This document shows, in pieces, positions 45,370 through 55,835 of a DNA stretch of 64,000 nt. A program made the translations under genes and the position numbers. The stretch comes from Aselliscus stoliczkanus. Taxonomy: Eukaryota > Chordata > Mammalia > Chiroptera > Hipposideridae. Positions within the stretch are counted from its first letter, which is position 1. Each line of letters begins with the position of its first letter. Below the pieces are notes generated by a model, which had not been told where the DNA came from, made no database searches, and saw only the letters and a program-made list of their open reading frames with translations. The stretch covers positions 109,200,852 through 109,264,851 of the forward strand of contig CM066728.1 in assembly GCA_033961575.1 (NCBI GenBank), written 5' to 3'.

Positions 45370-45705
45370 CACCACATCTTTGGGCCTGGACGCACGAGTT
45401 GCTTTGGTTGATGGAGCAGAATGATACAAGGGGAAGAAGCTTAGATGCCACTGCCTGGCTTTTCTCAGCTCTGGAAACCGTCTTCCACCTTGAGAAAAGC
45501 ATGTCCCAGGTGGCCGCTGGTCCAGAATGAGAAACCCATGCAGGAGACCTGAATACAGTCGAGCTGTGAGAGCTCTAGCCAACCCACAGATCCTTAAGCA
45601 AGAAACATGCTCTAGGAAGCCACTGATATTTGGGTTTGTTTGATGCACAACACTATCACAGCAAAACCTGACCAATACACTCTGCCCCGTGTCACTGCCC
45701 CCGGT
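45370..45705 (+). mobile_element. Ancient LTR-like mammalian repeat
   Basis: 'ggaaaccgtcttccaccttg', 'agagctctagccaacccaca', 'gatccttaagcaagaaacat', 'aggaagccactgatatttgg' and 'gtttgtttgatgcacaacac' match the 3' portion of an old repeat ('ccaacccacagaatcgtgag', 'aagccactaagttttggggt', 'ggtttgttacgcagcaatag'). It is the same type as 55395-55835. Confidence 0.55.
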
Positions 45706-47999
45706 AAGGACTGGAATAGATCCACAGGACCTACAGAAGAAGAGAAAGAGAAAAACACTAAGACATTAGAAGACCCATGTACTGATCTAGCTCAGCTTTG
45801 AGTGACAGCTGCATTTGTAGACAAAACTTTCCAAATCTGCTTGCTGAAAAAACACGCCAGTAACAGGCGGCTCCATCCATCTCCTCCAGAGGAATGTCAG
45901 CAAGACCCTTTTCCTGGATCTTGTGTTTACCTATTGCGGGAGCTCTATGACCCCACCTCCATCCTTTAGTGATCCCCTCCAGGGACAATGCAGTGGCTGC
46001 TCTTATTGGTGACTTTGAGAGAAGCAACTGGGCAAGCCTCACAGGTCCTCTGCTCTCCTTTCTTGACACAGGGCAGGCAACCTGGTCTGTTATCTGTCAT
46101 GCTCCAGGGCTTTCCCCTGGGAGGCGGACTTAGTGCCTTAGTGCCTGGGAGAGCAGGGAAGCAGAATTCTGCTTGATCACAGACCTAGTGACCTTCAGAG
46201 GAGAAAACGGTTGTTGGTAGTGAAGCTCAGTTCCCGGTGGCTTCACACCTATTTTATTTGTCAGCTGGTTCCTAATTCAGGCAGGAAAGAAAGGGACACT
46301 AATGATGGATCCCCCACGACTTCAGCCTAAATTTACTGCGGCATAACAGAGCCGGGTAGAAAGCACATACGGCAGGGAGGAAATCGCTGGGTTTGAATTC
46401 GAGGTCGTGAAGGGGTCAGCAAGAGGCGTCCTGTGTTCCTGCTGAGCTTGTCTTGGCTGGCGGGGAGCACCCGTCTCAGTGACCCTTTGGTAAGTGCAGC
46501 TTCCCTGCCAGCATGTGAAACAGGCCGAAAACCACCTTCAATCTATTACATTTGGGCCGATTTTGTCCTTTTATGTCAGAACACTGAGCAATGTTAGCAT
46601 AACTACTAGTTTGGACCTTGAAGAGACCTGTCAACGAGTCTCAAACGTTAATGAGACCAGATATACTTGGCCAATTCAAACCATTGCCTCTTGCAGAGAG
46701 GACGAGTAACAGTAAAGAGCCATGCAAGCTTCTGAAAAAGGCACGTGGAAACAGTTGATAACTGAAGTGGGGAGGACCTTAATGAATGAATTGCTAATTG
46801 TTACCACCAGTTTTCTAGGCTTTCGCCAGTGCCTCCATCTCTAGCTGTCCATCACAGCTTCAACATAATCAAGTCTTTGGAAGGATGGCGAGTCCATAAG
46901 GTGAAGATGTTTTCTAAGATTTTCCTGGACTATCTCAGGCAGGCTCTGTGCAGAGGAGACTGTCCACATCATGGTCTCAACCCTCTCACCATCTAGCGAA
47001 CCACATATCCTCCAATTTATAAAAAGACTTTTAACACAACTTTATTAAGTGATGAAAAACTGTTGTCTCATTTGCATTTTTTATAGATAAATATTAAGTC
47101 CCCAATCTACTTAGAAAACCCCATCTTGATGGGTTTAAGCCCATCAAGTTGCATTAGTTCTGGTCAACAATGAAACATCACATTTTAGCGATCTCCTCAC
47201 TCTTATCAAAGCAAGTATGTTTTAGTCATTGGAAATATCTGGTCACTATTCAGAGACCCCTTTACTACCTTCACTGACACTAGGACTGTGGATTAATTAG
47301 GACACACTGCTTTAAAGGACCTGCCTACCAAAATCCTGTCTACAGTAGAGCTGAAATGACAAACATTAAAATCTTTCATGTGGAGTAAACCTCTGCCACG
47401 ACTCCTACATTAAATGCTGCCAGAATGGGGAAAAAAACTTCTGATGCACTCATCTGTTTGGATAAGTGTTTCTTAATTCATCCAATGGCCACCTTGGGAA
47501 ATTACGTGCTAACTGGTGAGCAAACGGCTGACAGAGGGATAGTGGATAATGAAAACCAAGTGAGGACTCCGCTCTTGGAGCTGACTTGTACGAGACTCCA
47601 CAGTGAATCTTCCTGGATGTGCAGGGGCGGGCAGAGAGACCCTGGGGACCAGAGGAAAGGATGCTAAGGAAAAGCAGTGCCCCAATCCTTTTTTGGACTG
47701 CCAGTGGGACTTTCAGAAATCCAGTCATTTAAGGGCTCCATGTCTGATAATTCCAGCTGATGAGAAATTATCAAAAGGTTTCCAGTGGATTTCATAACCA
47801 CATGGCTTTGTGTTTATGAAGAAGATGATGAAGAATGAGTTTTTATTTACTCACAGGAAAAAGAAATGAGCAGGATGGGATATTGTCTCCTATTTTCATA
47901 TTATACTGTTGAAAATGTAAATACTGAGATGTGGAGAGAGGCAGAAAGAATGGAAAACAAAAAGAAGGAAAGGGGAAGAAAGAAATGAGATTCCACTGC
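45706..47999. other. Unassigned single-copy stretch
   Basis: About 2.3 kb without a recognised repeat or gene. Frames reach 103 codons (45758-46069, minus). A 71-codon + frame (46494-46709) lies alone in its interval but has no known motif. At 47920-47990 the sequence is A/G-rich. Confidence 0.4.
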
Positions 48000-48385
48000 T
48001 AAGAGGATAAATCAGAGATTTAAAATGTTTGTAGCTTCTGACCCAGTAATCTTGTTCTAGGAACCTCTCCCAAGGAAATAATCATACATATTAACAAAGT
48101 CTTGAAATCACCTAAATATCCAACATTAAGTGAATAGTTAGTAAATGTTTACTATATGGTTGCTGATAGTTATTAATGTAAATAATTTAAAATGGCATGG
48201 AAAATTTTTATGAAATTTTAGAGGATACACAACTGTGGGCATATTAGATTTTTAGTTGTGAATGTGGACAATAAAAAAACTCAAATAAAATATACTAATA
48301 GTAATAAAATTATGGGTGACTTTTTTTTTCCTGTGTAACTTTAGTTTTCCAAATTTTCTTCAATGAGCAAATACTACTTTCATAA
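48000..48385 (+). mobile_element. L1 3' end (L1MD/ME type)
   Basis: 'ctgacccagtaatcttgttc', 'taggaacctctcccaaggaa', 'ataatcatacatattaacaa', 'ttaagtgaatagttagtaaa', 'gttttccaaattttcttcaa' and 'tgagcaaatactactttcat' are a sense L1 3' end in order. Confidence 0.85.
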
Positions 48386-48389
48386 TTTA

Positions 48390-48720
48390 TATATATTGGA
48401 GAATTCTATGGTGCCCCCCAGGATTTCCCACTCTAATCCCCAGGGTTGTGAATTCTATAAGATTTCCCATCCATGATTATGACACGTCACATGACAAAAA
48501 GGATTGGCAGGTGTAATTAAGATTTTTATATTAATAGTGGAGTTAATCAGAAGGGAAGTTATTCCGGCAAATCTAATCTAATATTTGAGCCCTGAACAGT
48601 AGTTTTCTCTGTCAGAAAGCTAGAATCAACGCATGAGAAGGATCCCATACACGGCTGCTGGCTTTGAACATGGAGACGGCTGTATTAACTGTCTTTTTTT
48701 CTCTGTGTGGTAATTTGTTG
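48390..48720 (-). mobile_element. MLT1 (ERVL-MaLR) LTR relic, antisense
   Basis: 'actctaatccccagggttgt', 'gacacgtcacatgacaaaaa', 'ggattggcaggtgtaattaa', 'gttaatcagaag', 'cgcatgagaaggatcccata' and 'ggctgctggctttgaacatg' are the reverse complement of an MLT1 LTR ('gtcctaatccccagaacctg', 'catggcaaaagggactttgc', 'attgctggctttgaagatgg'). Confidence 0.8.
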
Positions 48721-48835
48721 AGGGCCGTGTAGCCCAATATTGAGGGGCATGCAGGTTGACTTTAGTGGGCTTGGTGAATCTGAAAGTACTGTTGATTAGA
48801 CATGTGTTCCTCAAATTTGTATTCCCTTGAAGCCT

Positions 48836-49357
48836 GTGTTTTTATTACAAAATGTATGTTTTGTTAAGGTTTGTGATAAGTCTTGAGAGAACTTTAGGTA
48901 CAGTTAAGCCAAAATTAAATATCAAAAGTGAGATTCTCTTTAGTATTCACACCCAGGATTACAGATTATGTAGAAACTGAGTCTGGGTCATAAAGAGATT
49001 ATCATAGATGGGATTATCCTTAAACATAGAAAAGGTCCCAGTGTGCCCTAAGGAGAACAATTATAAGGACTAAAGGTCTTAAGAGAAAAATACATCAAGA
49101 CCATGTGGAACTTAAACTTGTAATTGGATAATGGTCAAAAATCCCTATAAAAAGGACATGTTATTGTAATAAAGGGTGACACCTTTTCTCTTTAACTCCC
49201 CCGGTGTCTCCACTGTCTCCCTTCTTTATTTTCCTCCCTCATTTTTCTGTCTTTTACTGCAACAAACAGTTTCTGTCTTTCATTAACCGCCGACGCCGTG
49301 TCCACCTTCTTGAACCCTGGTCAGCGGAGGCTGGTCTCCCGCAGTAATTCTTTGACA
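48836..49357 (+). mobile_element. Candidate solo LTR (endogenous retrovirus)
   Basis: The segment runs from 'tgtgtttttattac' to 'gtaattctttgaca', so it has TG...CA ends. It contains a TATA-like 'ccctataaaaagg' (49143-49155), then a polyadenylation signal in 'gtaataaaggg' about 25 bp later, then a pyrimidine-rich U5-like stretch (49185-49250). This spacing is typical of U3-R-U5. I see no target duplication, no primer site that I can name, and no internal viral genes. Boundaries are guesses. Confidence 0.35.
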
Positions 49358-49959
49358 CCTGGAGTCTTGCTGGCCCTGGACGGACTGCCCCACCCAGAGT
49401 TAGATAATTCCTAAACAGAGTGAACAACTCACCTGAAGAAGGCCTTTTAAATGCAAACCATCCAATGCCGAGCCCACACCCCAACCACCTCTTCCCTTAG
49501 GCTCTCACCACCTAACCACCCCAGAGCCAGGTACCAACCCCCTGGCAGCCCCTGGGCCCCATAGGAACCACAATAAAGGCCCCACCCACAGTCCCCCTCA
49601 CTCCCTCTGCCTCTTGGCCTACCCTGGCGCTTCCCCATTTGACCTGAGTGGAGTGGCAGGCCCCCTCCTCCAGGGAACTGTGAATCACAAAGTACCTTTT
49701 CAATGGCAATTATCTCCCTATCTGCTGGTCTTACTGAACCTCAGATTTTCTATTAAAACACTCTATTTTAAAACAGGGGTCAGGTGTAAGGGCCAGAGAG
49801 CATCTGAGGGGGACCCCAGGAAGGCACAGCAACCCCTGGCTGACGTCCAACAAGGACAAGGAGACTTTAATCCCACAACAGCAAGAGGAACTGCACTCGG
49901 CCAACAAGGGGCCTGGAAAGCCCTTCTTCACCCAAACCCCAGAGAAAAGTCTGATGGGA
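49358..49959. other. Unassigned C-rich stretch
   Basis: About 600 bp, C-rich at 49470-49680, with an AATAAA at 49571-49576. Overlapping short frames have no known motif. It may be part of another decayed LTR, but I cannot support that. Confidence 0.3.
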
Positions 49960-50066
49960 CCAGCTTCTGAGCAAGAGGATCGTGAGGCAATGAGGAATAA
50001 AGTGGTATTGTTTTACACCTCGAAGTTTGTGATAATTTATTACACAGCATTAAAAAAATGCAATAT
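49960..50066 (+). mobile_element. Ancient repeat 3' end interrupted by mariner
   Basis: 'gcttctgagcaagaggatcg', 'caatgaggaataaagtggta', 'cctcgaagtttgtgataatt' and 'tattacacagcatt' match the end of an old repeat ('aagccactaagtttgtggta', 'atttgttacagcagc'). The mariner copy begins at its last bases. Confidence 0.55.
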
Positions 50067-50300
50067 AACGGGGTGCCAAAAAAGGTATACAAGTGGAACT
50101 TTGGTCAACATTGCTCAAGCAGTAGTTCATGGTAATCAGAAGTGTCTGGACGCTGATGGGAACCACTTTGAGCACCTCTTGTAATTGCAGAAGTCAAATG
50201 TGACTTGTATTCATCTTTTGTCATTGGTAGATATTGAGTATTACGATTTTAATAGCTTTTTCCTTTCATAAATTGTGTATGCATTTTTTGGCTCCCTCTG
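50067..50300 (+). mobile_element. Mariner-type MITE (internally deleted DNA transposon)
   Basis: Terminal inverted repeats: left 'cggggtgccaaaaaaggtat', right, read inward, 'cagagggagccaaaaaatgc' then 'atacac'. TA dinucleotides flank both ends, as for Tc1/mariner insertion. About 234 bp long, so non-autonomous. Within it, bases 50106-50184 read in + frame as a short peptide ending 'CLDADGNHFEHLL' and a stop, resembling the C-terminal tail of mariner-type transposases. It is therefore a deletion derivative that kept both ends and the last codons of the gene. Confidence 0.82.
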
Positions 50301-50301
50301 T

Positions 50302-50580
50302 ATATAAACCTTCTGTAGATATCCATTCATATATTATATGTAGGCTGCCTTGAATTGTATATATAATTTTAATTGGGTTTATTTCCTCAAATCCAGATAA
50401 ATCATATCGCCTTGTTTACATTTTTAGGGCATTTTCATTCTGGTTTTTAACAGAATTCAAAACTATGAAAAATAATCATCAAAGGCCTGAGCTGAGGTCA
50501 GAGAGATTATGGTTTGTGCATCTCCACGTATCTCATTAAAGCTGCAGGATCCACAGCCCAGGATGCGTTTGTCCAAGTAC
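50302..50580. other. Unassigned A/T-rich spacer
   Basis: Between the mariner copy and the next SINE. No feature recognised. Confidence 0.4.
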
Positions 50581-50595
50581 TAAAATTCCTGCACC

Positions 50596-50704
50596 AGGGC
50601 CGGCCGAGGGGCGCGGTGGTTGAGCGCTGGCTTGCGAAGCCAGCGGCCCCGGTTCGGTCCCACATGTGAGGGCCAGTGACACGGCCCTCAAAAAATAAAT
50701 AAAA
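50596..50704 (+). mobile_element. Short tRNA-derived SINE
   Basis: Head 'agggccggccgaggggcgcg', core 'gagcgctggcttgcgaagcc' with one loop substitution, B-box region 'ggttcggtccc' (one base shorter than in other copies), end 'tgacacggccctc' and AAAT tail. A 15-bp target duplication (taaaattcctgcacc / taaaattcctgcgcc) lies at 50581-50595 and 50705-50719. Its match to the other copies suggests it is young. Confidence 0.94.
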
Positions 50705-50719
50705 TAAAATTCCTGCGCC

Positions 50720-52257
50720 CGCCGGAAATGTGCCCGCAGTGCGCTTCTCCCCTCTAGCCCTGGGTGAACAGGTCTAACGGTGGAGGCTCAAACGGGGGAC
50801 CGCATCCGTCCCCGCCATCATCCTCCTTAGCACCCATCAAGGGAGACATTTTTGGGATCCTCCCTAAGTTACAGATTCCTCAGTGTAACAATCTCGCCTT
50901 TGATTGCACCGAGAATAGCGCCTTCCTGAAAATATAGTCCATTTTGACCAGGAGTTTTTTCCAATCCTAGTCAGAACCTTAATGATATGGATATCAACTT
51001 TTACAAGCAAATTCTAAAATTTAATGTGTTTAATGAGCCAGGGGCTGGGATGGGGTGGAGCTAAATAAGATGGATGCAACCCCAGGGTCACCTTGCCAAC
51101 CAGCGATGTCCTCAGACCCTTTCCTTCTCTACAGATGTTCTCTTCAGAAAGGTCTGAGGGTCCAAACCCCTCCATCGGGCCCGAGCGTGGGCAGCGGGTC
51201 TGCATCACCGCAGCAGCGGACCGCCAGGCCGCAGCCTTGCTGCCCACTCCACCTGGCCCCCAGCATTTGCCAATGAAGTCTCACTCTCCCTGCCACTGGG
51301 AGGACGGATAATTAAAGGGTGGAATTCTTTGATACACTCAGAAAACGCTTCCCGTTTGAGCTTTTTCATTTGCTTCATAATCAACGCCTTAGCTGTTGTT
51401 CTAATTTGCTTCCCCACTAAGTGCCATTACCCTACCTTCATGGATCCAAGAACCACACACATGGAGCAACAGCTAAATGACTCTCTGTGTGACTCATCTG
51501 CTGCCAGCCACCAGAGTCCTGCTTCTCGTGTGCAAACTTGGCCACCCTCCCTGCAGGGGCCACTGCCATGGCCCAGGTGGGCCTGGCAGCCAGGTCTCAG
51601 GTATTTCGTGGAACCATCAGGCCATCCAGAAGGATTAAAACCCTACAACGGCCACCCTTCAATTATAGGCCTGCCCACACAAGAGCCTGGAAAGGGTGGC
51701 TGCGTTCGGAAACTGTGCTGACTGGTCTCAGATCCGCCGGAGCACAGCCAGATGGGATTGGATCATCTTGGGGAGAAACACAATCTTATAGTCTCTACTC
51801 CACACTATTAGTCTCACTTCCTTCTCAATCTTTATTTTTGGGGGGAGCTGGGGTGATCTGAATGGAGGAGAAGCCCCAAAAGCAAAGAACAGAGACTAGG
51901 AAAGCATGACGCCAGACTGTGTTCATGGACCTCGGAACATCACCGCGGCCAGTCTCCGCAGCCTGTGTGTGAACACGAGGTGGCCTGCAGTCCCTCCCCG
52001 AGGCTTGTCACGTGGGACCAGCCGTCCAGGGAACATGTGTGATGAGCATAATCTCAGACTCTCAAAGTCTGAGCAAAGAAAAAGGAAATAGTTTTACAAA
52101 AAAAACCCCAACCTATTCCATTCTGGAATAATCAAGTCAATTCTTCATCAGTAATGGAGAAAATGCAAATCAATCTCACAATTTCATTAGGGACTTAACA
52201 ACTACTTCCATCTGGCAGGAACTCTGCTAAACGAAGACCCGAGAGATCCAGTCAGAT
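50720..52257. other. Unassigned single-copy stretch
   Basis: About 1.5 kb, moderately GC-rich. The longest frame is 130 codons (51329-51721), overlapped by a 107-codon frame; no known domain. No repeat identified. Confidence 0.4.
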
Positions 52258-52258
52258 C

Positions 52259-52295
<37 letters not shown>

Positions 52296-52334
52296 TCTCT
52301 CTCTCCCCCTCTCTCCCTCTCTCCCTCTCTCTCT

Positions 52335-52427
<93 letters not shown>
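52258..52427. repeat. Compound (CT)n(CA)n microsatellite
   Basis: About 140 bp of CT with 'gt', 'cccc' and 'cat' interruptions, then about 15 CA units. The Arg/Glu repeat frames on the opposite strand (202 and 67 codons) come only from this tract and the minisatellite next to it. Confidence 0.97.
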
Positions 52428-52428
<1 letters not shown>

Positions 52429-52439
52429 ATAGAATCCTA

Positions 52440-52535
52440 TTTCGCTTGAAGTCCTTTTGCCAGCTCCAAGGCCTATGTGATCTGACCCCATCACCTTCAG
52501 ACTTCATCTCCTGCCACCCACTCAGGGAATGCTCT
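52440..52535 (+). mobile_element. L2 LINE fragment
   Basis: 'ccaaggcctatgtgatctga', 'ccccatcaccttcagacttc' and 'atctcctgccacccactcag' match the L2 text 'aaggccctccacgatctggc ... cctcatctcctgccactc'. Confidence 0.65.
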
Positions 52536-52590
52536 GTTCCCCCCGCGCCGGTCTCCTTCCTGTTTCCTGGATATGCCAGGCCCGCGCCCG

Positions 52591-52757
52591 CTTCAGGGCC
52601 CTCGCAGGGCTGCTCGCTTCCCAGCCACCCAGCTTCAGGGCCCTCGCAGGGCTGCTCGCTTCCCAGCCACCCAGCTTCAGGGCCCTCGCAGGGCTGCTCG
52701 CTTCCCAGCCACCCCGCTTCAGGGCCCTCGCAGGGCTGCGCGCTTCCCAGCCACCCA
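52591..52757. repeat. 42-bp minisatellite, 4 copies
   Basis: Four head-to-tail 42-bp units starting 'cttcagggccctcgcagggc' and ending 'cccagccacccag'. Sparse differences: c for a near the end of unit 3, and g for t in 'gctgcgcgctt' of unit 4. As 42 is divisible by three, frames on both strands stay open (90-202 codons) with a 14-residue period; I do not regard them as genes. Confidence 0.96.
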
Positions 52758-53474
52758 CAGGCCCCCCTGCTCCTCTTCCTTCCGGCCCACTTTCTCCATA
52801 GGCTCTCCATGGACCGTTATCTAAACTGCACACCCAATCCATTGGCTTTCCTTCTTATTTTGTTTAGCACGAACAGGGAAAGATGGGGGGAGGGGGTTCA
52901 GAGGGCCAGCGGAGCCTGGATATGATACATCGCAACTCAGTACAATCACAAGGCCGGCCTGTCCTTTCTCAGGGTCCATCCCCACCCTGCAGGCGCTTGG
53001 CGACTCCATCACTTTCCCTCCAGATCCCTCCTCCCGGCACATGAAACAGCCGTTTCTTCGTGTGTTTCAGAGGAGACAGGCCACAGGAACAAGGACCTTG
53101 CTTTCCTCACGCTGTGTCCTCACTGCTCAGACAGTGACTGCCCCATGGGAGCTTCATCTGCCCAGCGAACAGATGGACAGTATGGCCGGAGGACTCGAGG
53201 GGCCCTGGACATGAGTGGGAAGTACGGGGATGAAGAAGCATGGGGGATTTGCTCGCTGCAGGTGGCAGGTGTCCCAGTCCTGAGGCAAGAAAGCCAGCCT
53301 GGCAGGAGCAGCCAGACCCAAGGCCGGCAACACAGGATGGTGACAAACCACACAGTGCCATGAAGAGATGGTGATGAGCTGGGGACATTTCATCCACAGG
53401 AGCAGGTAGAAGCCACAGACAGTTTTAATCAAAAGAAGCTATTTGACCAGAAAGAAACAGAAGCACTCTGGGGG
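52758..53474. other. Unassigned GC-richer stretch
   Basis: About 700 bp. Overlapping 72-96 codon frames on both strands (53107-53432) have no recognised domain. Confidence 0.4.
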
Positions 53475-53900
53475 GAGGTGATGTCTCCTTCACCCTTGTC
53501 ACCTGGTGAGAGACTCCTGACAGTATTTGGGGGCAGCAGTGTGGCCAGGCAAGATCACATTTCCCATCTGCCCTTACAACAAGGCGTAGCCATGTTACTA
53601 AGTTACAGTCATTAATGTATAAGTGAAACTGTGTGAAATATTTCTGGGGAGCCGTCTTAAAAAGAGTTGAGAAAAATAGGATGAGCACTCTTTTCTCCCT
53701 TGTTCCTATTCCTATGTCTGTCGCATAGCATGCAGACACGATGGCTGGGGCTCTGCAGCCTCTTGGACTCCACGAGTTACACGTGGTGATAGAAGCCACA
53801 TGCTGAGAGTGGGGCCAAGCAGGAGGATATTGGTCCCTGATGACGTGCAGACTGTCACAGAAGCCTGAACTGCCCCCGCCCAACTTCTCCTGGGAAAATA
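53475..53900 (+). mobile_element. Ancient LTR-like mammalian repeat
   Basis: 'agccatgttactaagttaca', 'tctggggagccgtcttaaaa', 'cacgatggctggggctctgc', 'agcctcttggactccacgag', 'tgatagaagccacatgctga' and 'ttggtccctgatgacgtgca' follow the order of an old mammalian repeat ('gtgactaggttctggccaat', 'tgatggctggagctctagca', 'ggaagccacacactaaggat', 'ggtccctgatgacatcgtgg'). The family name is uncertain. Confidence 0.5.
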
Positions 53901-54854
53901 GGCCCTTACGGTTTAAGTCCCTATTGTTTGGAGTTTTCTGTTAAGTGCTGTCAGTGTCCTCCAGCCAACGGCCACCAGGGACAAACATGTAGCTGACCAG
54001 TTTGCCTTTATTACTCACTGCAGTGAGGCAGAGCTCACAGAATGAAGAAGCATGGGGCATCTCAATTGAGAGCACGTGAGACCAGACTGTCATAGGATTC
54101 TGTCTCTGCTATGAAAAGGCGTGTCAAGTGAATAAAATATAAGATGTAAAAACCTGGAATGTGGTGGAGTTCTTTTATATTTGGCAAGCACAAATTTAAA
54201 ATTTTAATGAATTAATAAACTGCTAATGTTGCTCAGATTTCTGGTCAAATTCAAAGTGCATAGATTTATTCTAACATACTTTTTTTTAAATTTTTACATT
54301 CTGAAAGTCCTTCATTTGAACACAAATTTCAGAGTTTGAGAGATTGAAGTTTACGTTACTCAGCACTAGCTGGGATTAGATTAAGGAACAGTTTGCTTTA
54401 TTTTTCAGAATAATAAAATTATCCACATACAGGTTCTGAAGCACATAAAGTCAAATCTGGGTGATATTTAAAGTAATTTTGGGGTTGCAATCAAGAATCT
54501 GTTTTGAGCCCATTGTCTACAGCTGAAATACAGTTGCTCTGAGCCTGAGGTAAAATTGAAGAAAAGCCAGGCTTCTGTGTATAGATGTTGTTAAAAGAAA
54601 ATATGTCAAACTGATCCAAAACATGAGGGGCAAAAACAATGGTAAACTCTAAACCAACTTAGCTATTAAAGGAAACAAGATGGTCACAAAGGGTGGCTAG
54701 AAAAAAGTCATCATCCTGTAAATGTGTTTGAATGTGTGTGTGATTTTTTAAATCTGTTTTTAAATATGATTATACAATGTTCTAGGATTCCATAACATGA
54801 ACCAGGTAATGAGATGATGCTCAGAAGCAGCCATCCATACACACATCCCATACA
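53901..54854. other. Unassigned A/T-rich stretch
   Basis: About 950 bp, A/T-rich from 54120 on, no long open frames, no recognised repeat. Confidence 0.4.
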
Positions 54855-55280
54855 CACATCCATTTATTTATTCAACAGATATTTATTGAGCATATAGAAT
54901 GAACTTGTTTCTATTCAAGAAGCCGAGAATAAACACCCTGCATTCAAGGAGCTTACAAACTGCTGGAAGAGACAAAAGAAGAAGAAAGTATTGCCCAAAA
55001 TGTGCACAGAGGGTGGTGAAACTGGTGTGACGGAAACACGGGTTATGAGTACCTAATGTGCCTGGAAAGTAGGGATGCCCTTGGAGGCAGAGAAGTCATG
55101 CTGGATCTAGAGAGCCAGGTGGAACTCCTCAGGCGGCTTTGGGGGGGGGGGTCCTTCCAGGCAGAGGAAAGGCATGTGCAAAGCGCAGAGGAAGAGAGCT
55201 GATGACCTAAACAGGATGCGGGTGGCGATTTGACGAAATGGGGTATAGCATGAAGGAAGAGCCCTGAGACTAAAGAAAGA
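54855..55280 (-). mobile_element. L2-like LINE 3' region, antisense
   Basis: 'catttatttattcaacagat', 'atttattgagcatatagaat', 'tcaaggagcttacaaactgc' and further on 'ccttccaggcagaggaaagg', 'catgtgcaaagcgcagagga' match the reverse complement of an L2 3' end. A run of 11-12 G at about 55140-55151 interrupts it. Confidence 0.65.
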
Positions 55281-55394
55281 TGGTTCCGGATGGGGAGGCA
55301 GAGGGGAGCCAGACGTCTCCCATGCCACACGTGCTGCCGTTGTCTACCACTCTTCGTGTCCTCTCTGTACCTGAGTCCTACATCCCTGCCCATT

Positions 55395-55835
55395 CTCCTC
55401 CCACCAGCATGGGCAGGGCTTATGCTCCTGCCACGTCGATCCTGGACTTCACAGTGTGACCTTCTTTAGCCAATAGAAGGTGAACAAAAGTTGCAGCGTG
55501 CCAGTTCCTGACCCAACCTCCAGAGACGTCTCCTGACTCCACGCCTCCGCACATTCTAGGCATTTTCCTTATGAAGGACGTTGGCCAAATGGTCATTCGC
55601 CTTCAATCCATGTGTGGTAGACCTGAGCCCAGCGCCAGCCCAGAGCTAAGCCCAGCTGACCTGCAGCCTGAAGCAGGGGTGCCCAGTCACGCCCAGATCG
55701 CATCCGCTGAACCACAGTCCATCTGCAGACATGTGAACTTGAAGCAAATGGTTGTCTTTGCAAGTCACTGTTTTGCAACATTTTGCCATAAAGCATTATT
55801 GTGGCAAAAACTAATTAATACACACCATGCTAAGA
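55395..55835 (+). mobile_element. Ancient LTR-like mammalian repeat
   Basis: 'ttctttagccaatagaaggt', 'gccagcccagagctaagccc', 'agctgacctgcagcc', 'gaaccacagtccatctgcag' and the end 'ccataaagcattattgtggc', 'aaaaactaattaatacacac' match an old repeat whose 3' end reads 'gttatgcagcattattgtgg caatagctaactaatac' (split here to show order). Confidence 0.6.

Noticed and set aside
46494..46709. 71-codon + frame standing alone
   Set aside because: Too short and without motif; nothing separates it from chance. Conservation data would be needed to reconsider.
49143..49176. Host gene promoter with TATA box
   Set aside because: The TATA-like box is followed within about 25 bp by a polyadenylation signal, an arrangement of retroviral LTRs rather than of a host promoter.
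52202..52925. 202-, 159- and 106-codon frames
   Set aside because: They come from the CT/CA tract plus the 42-bp minisatellite; sense and antisense frames overlap completely.
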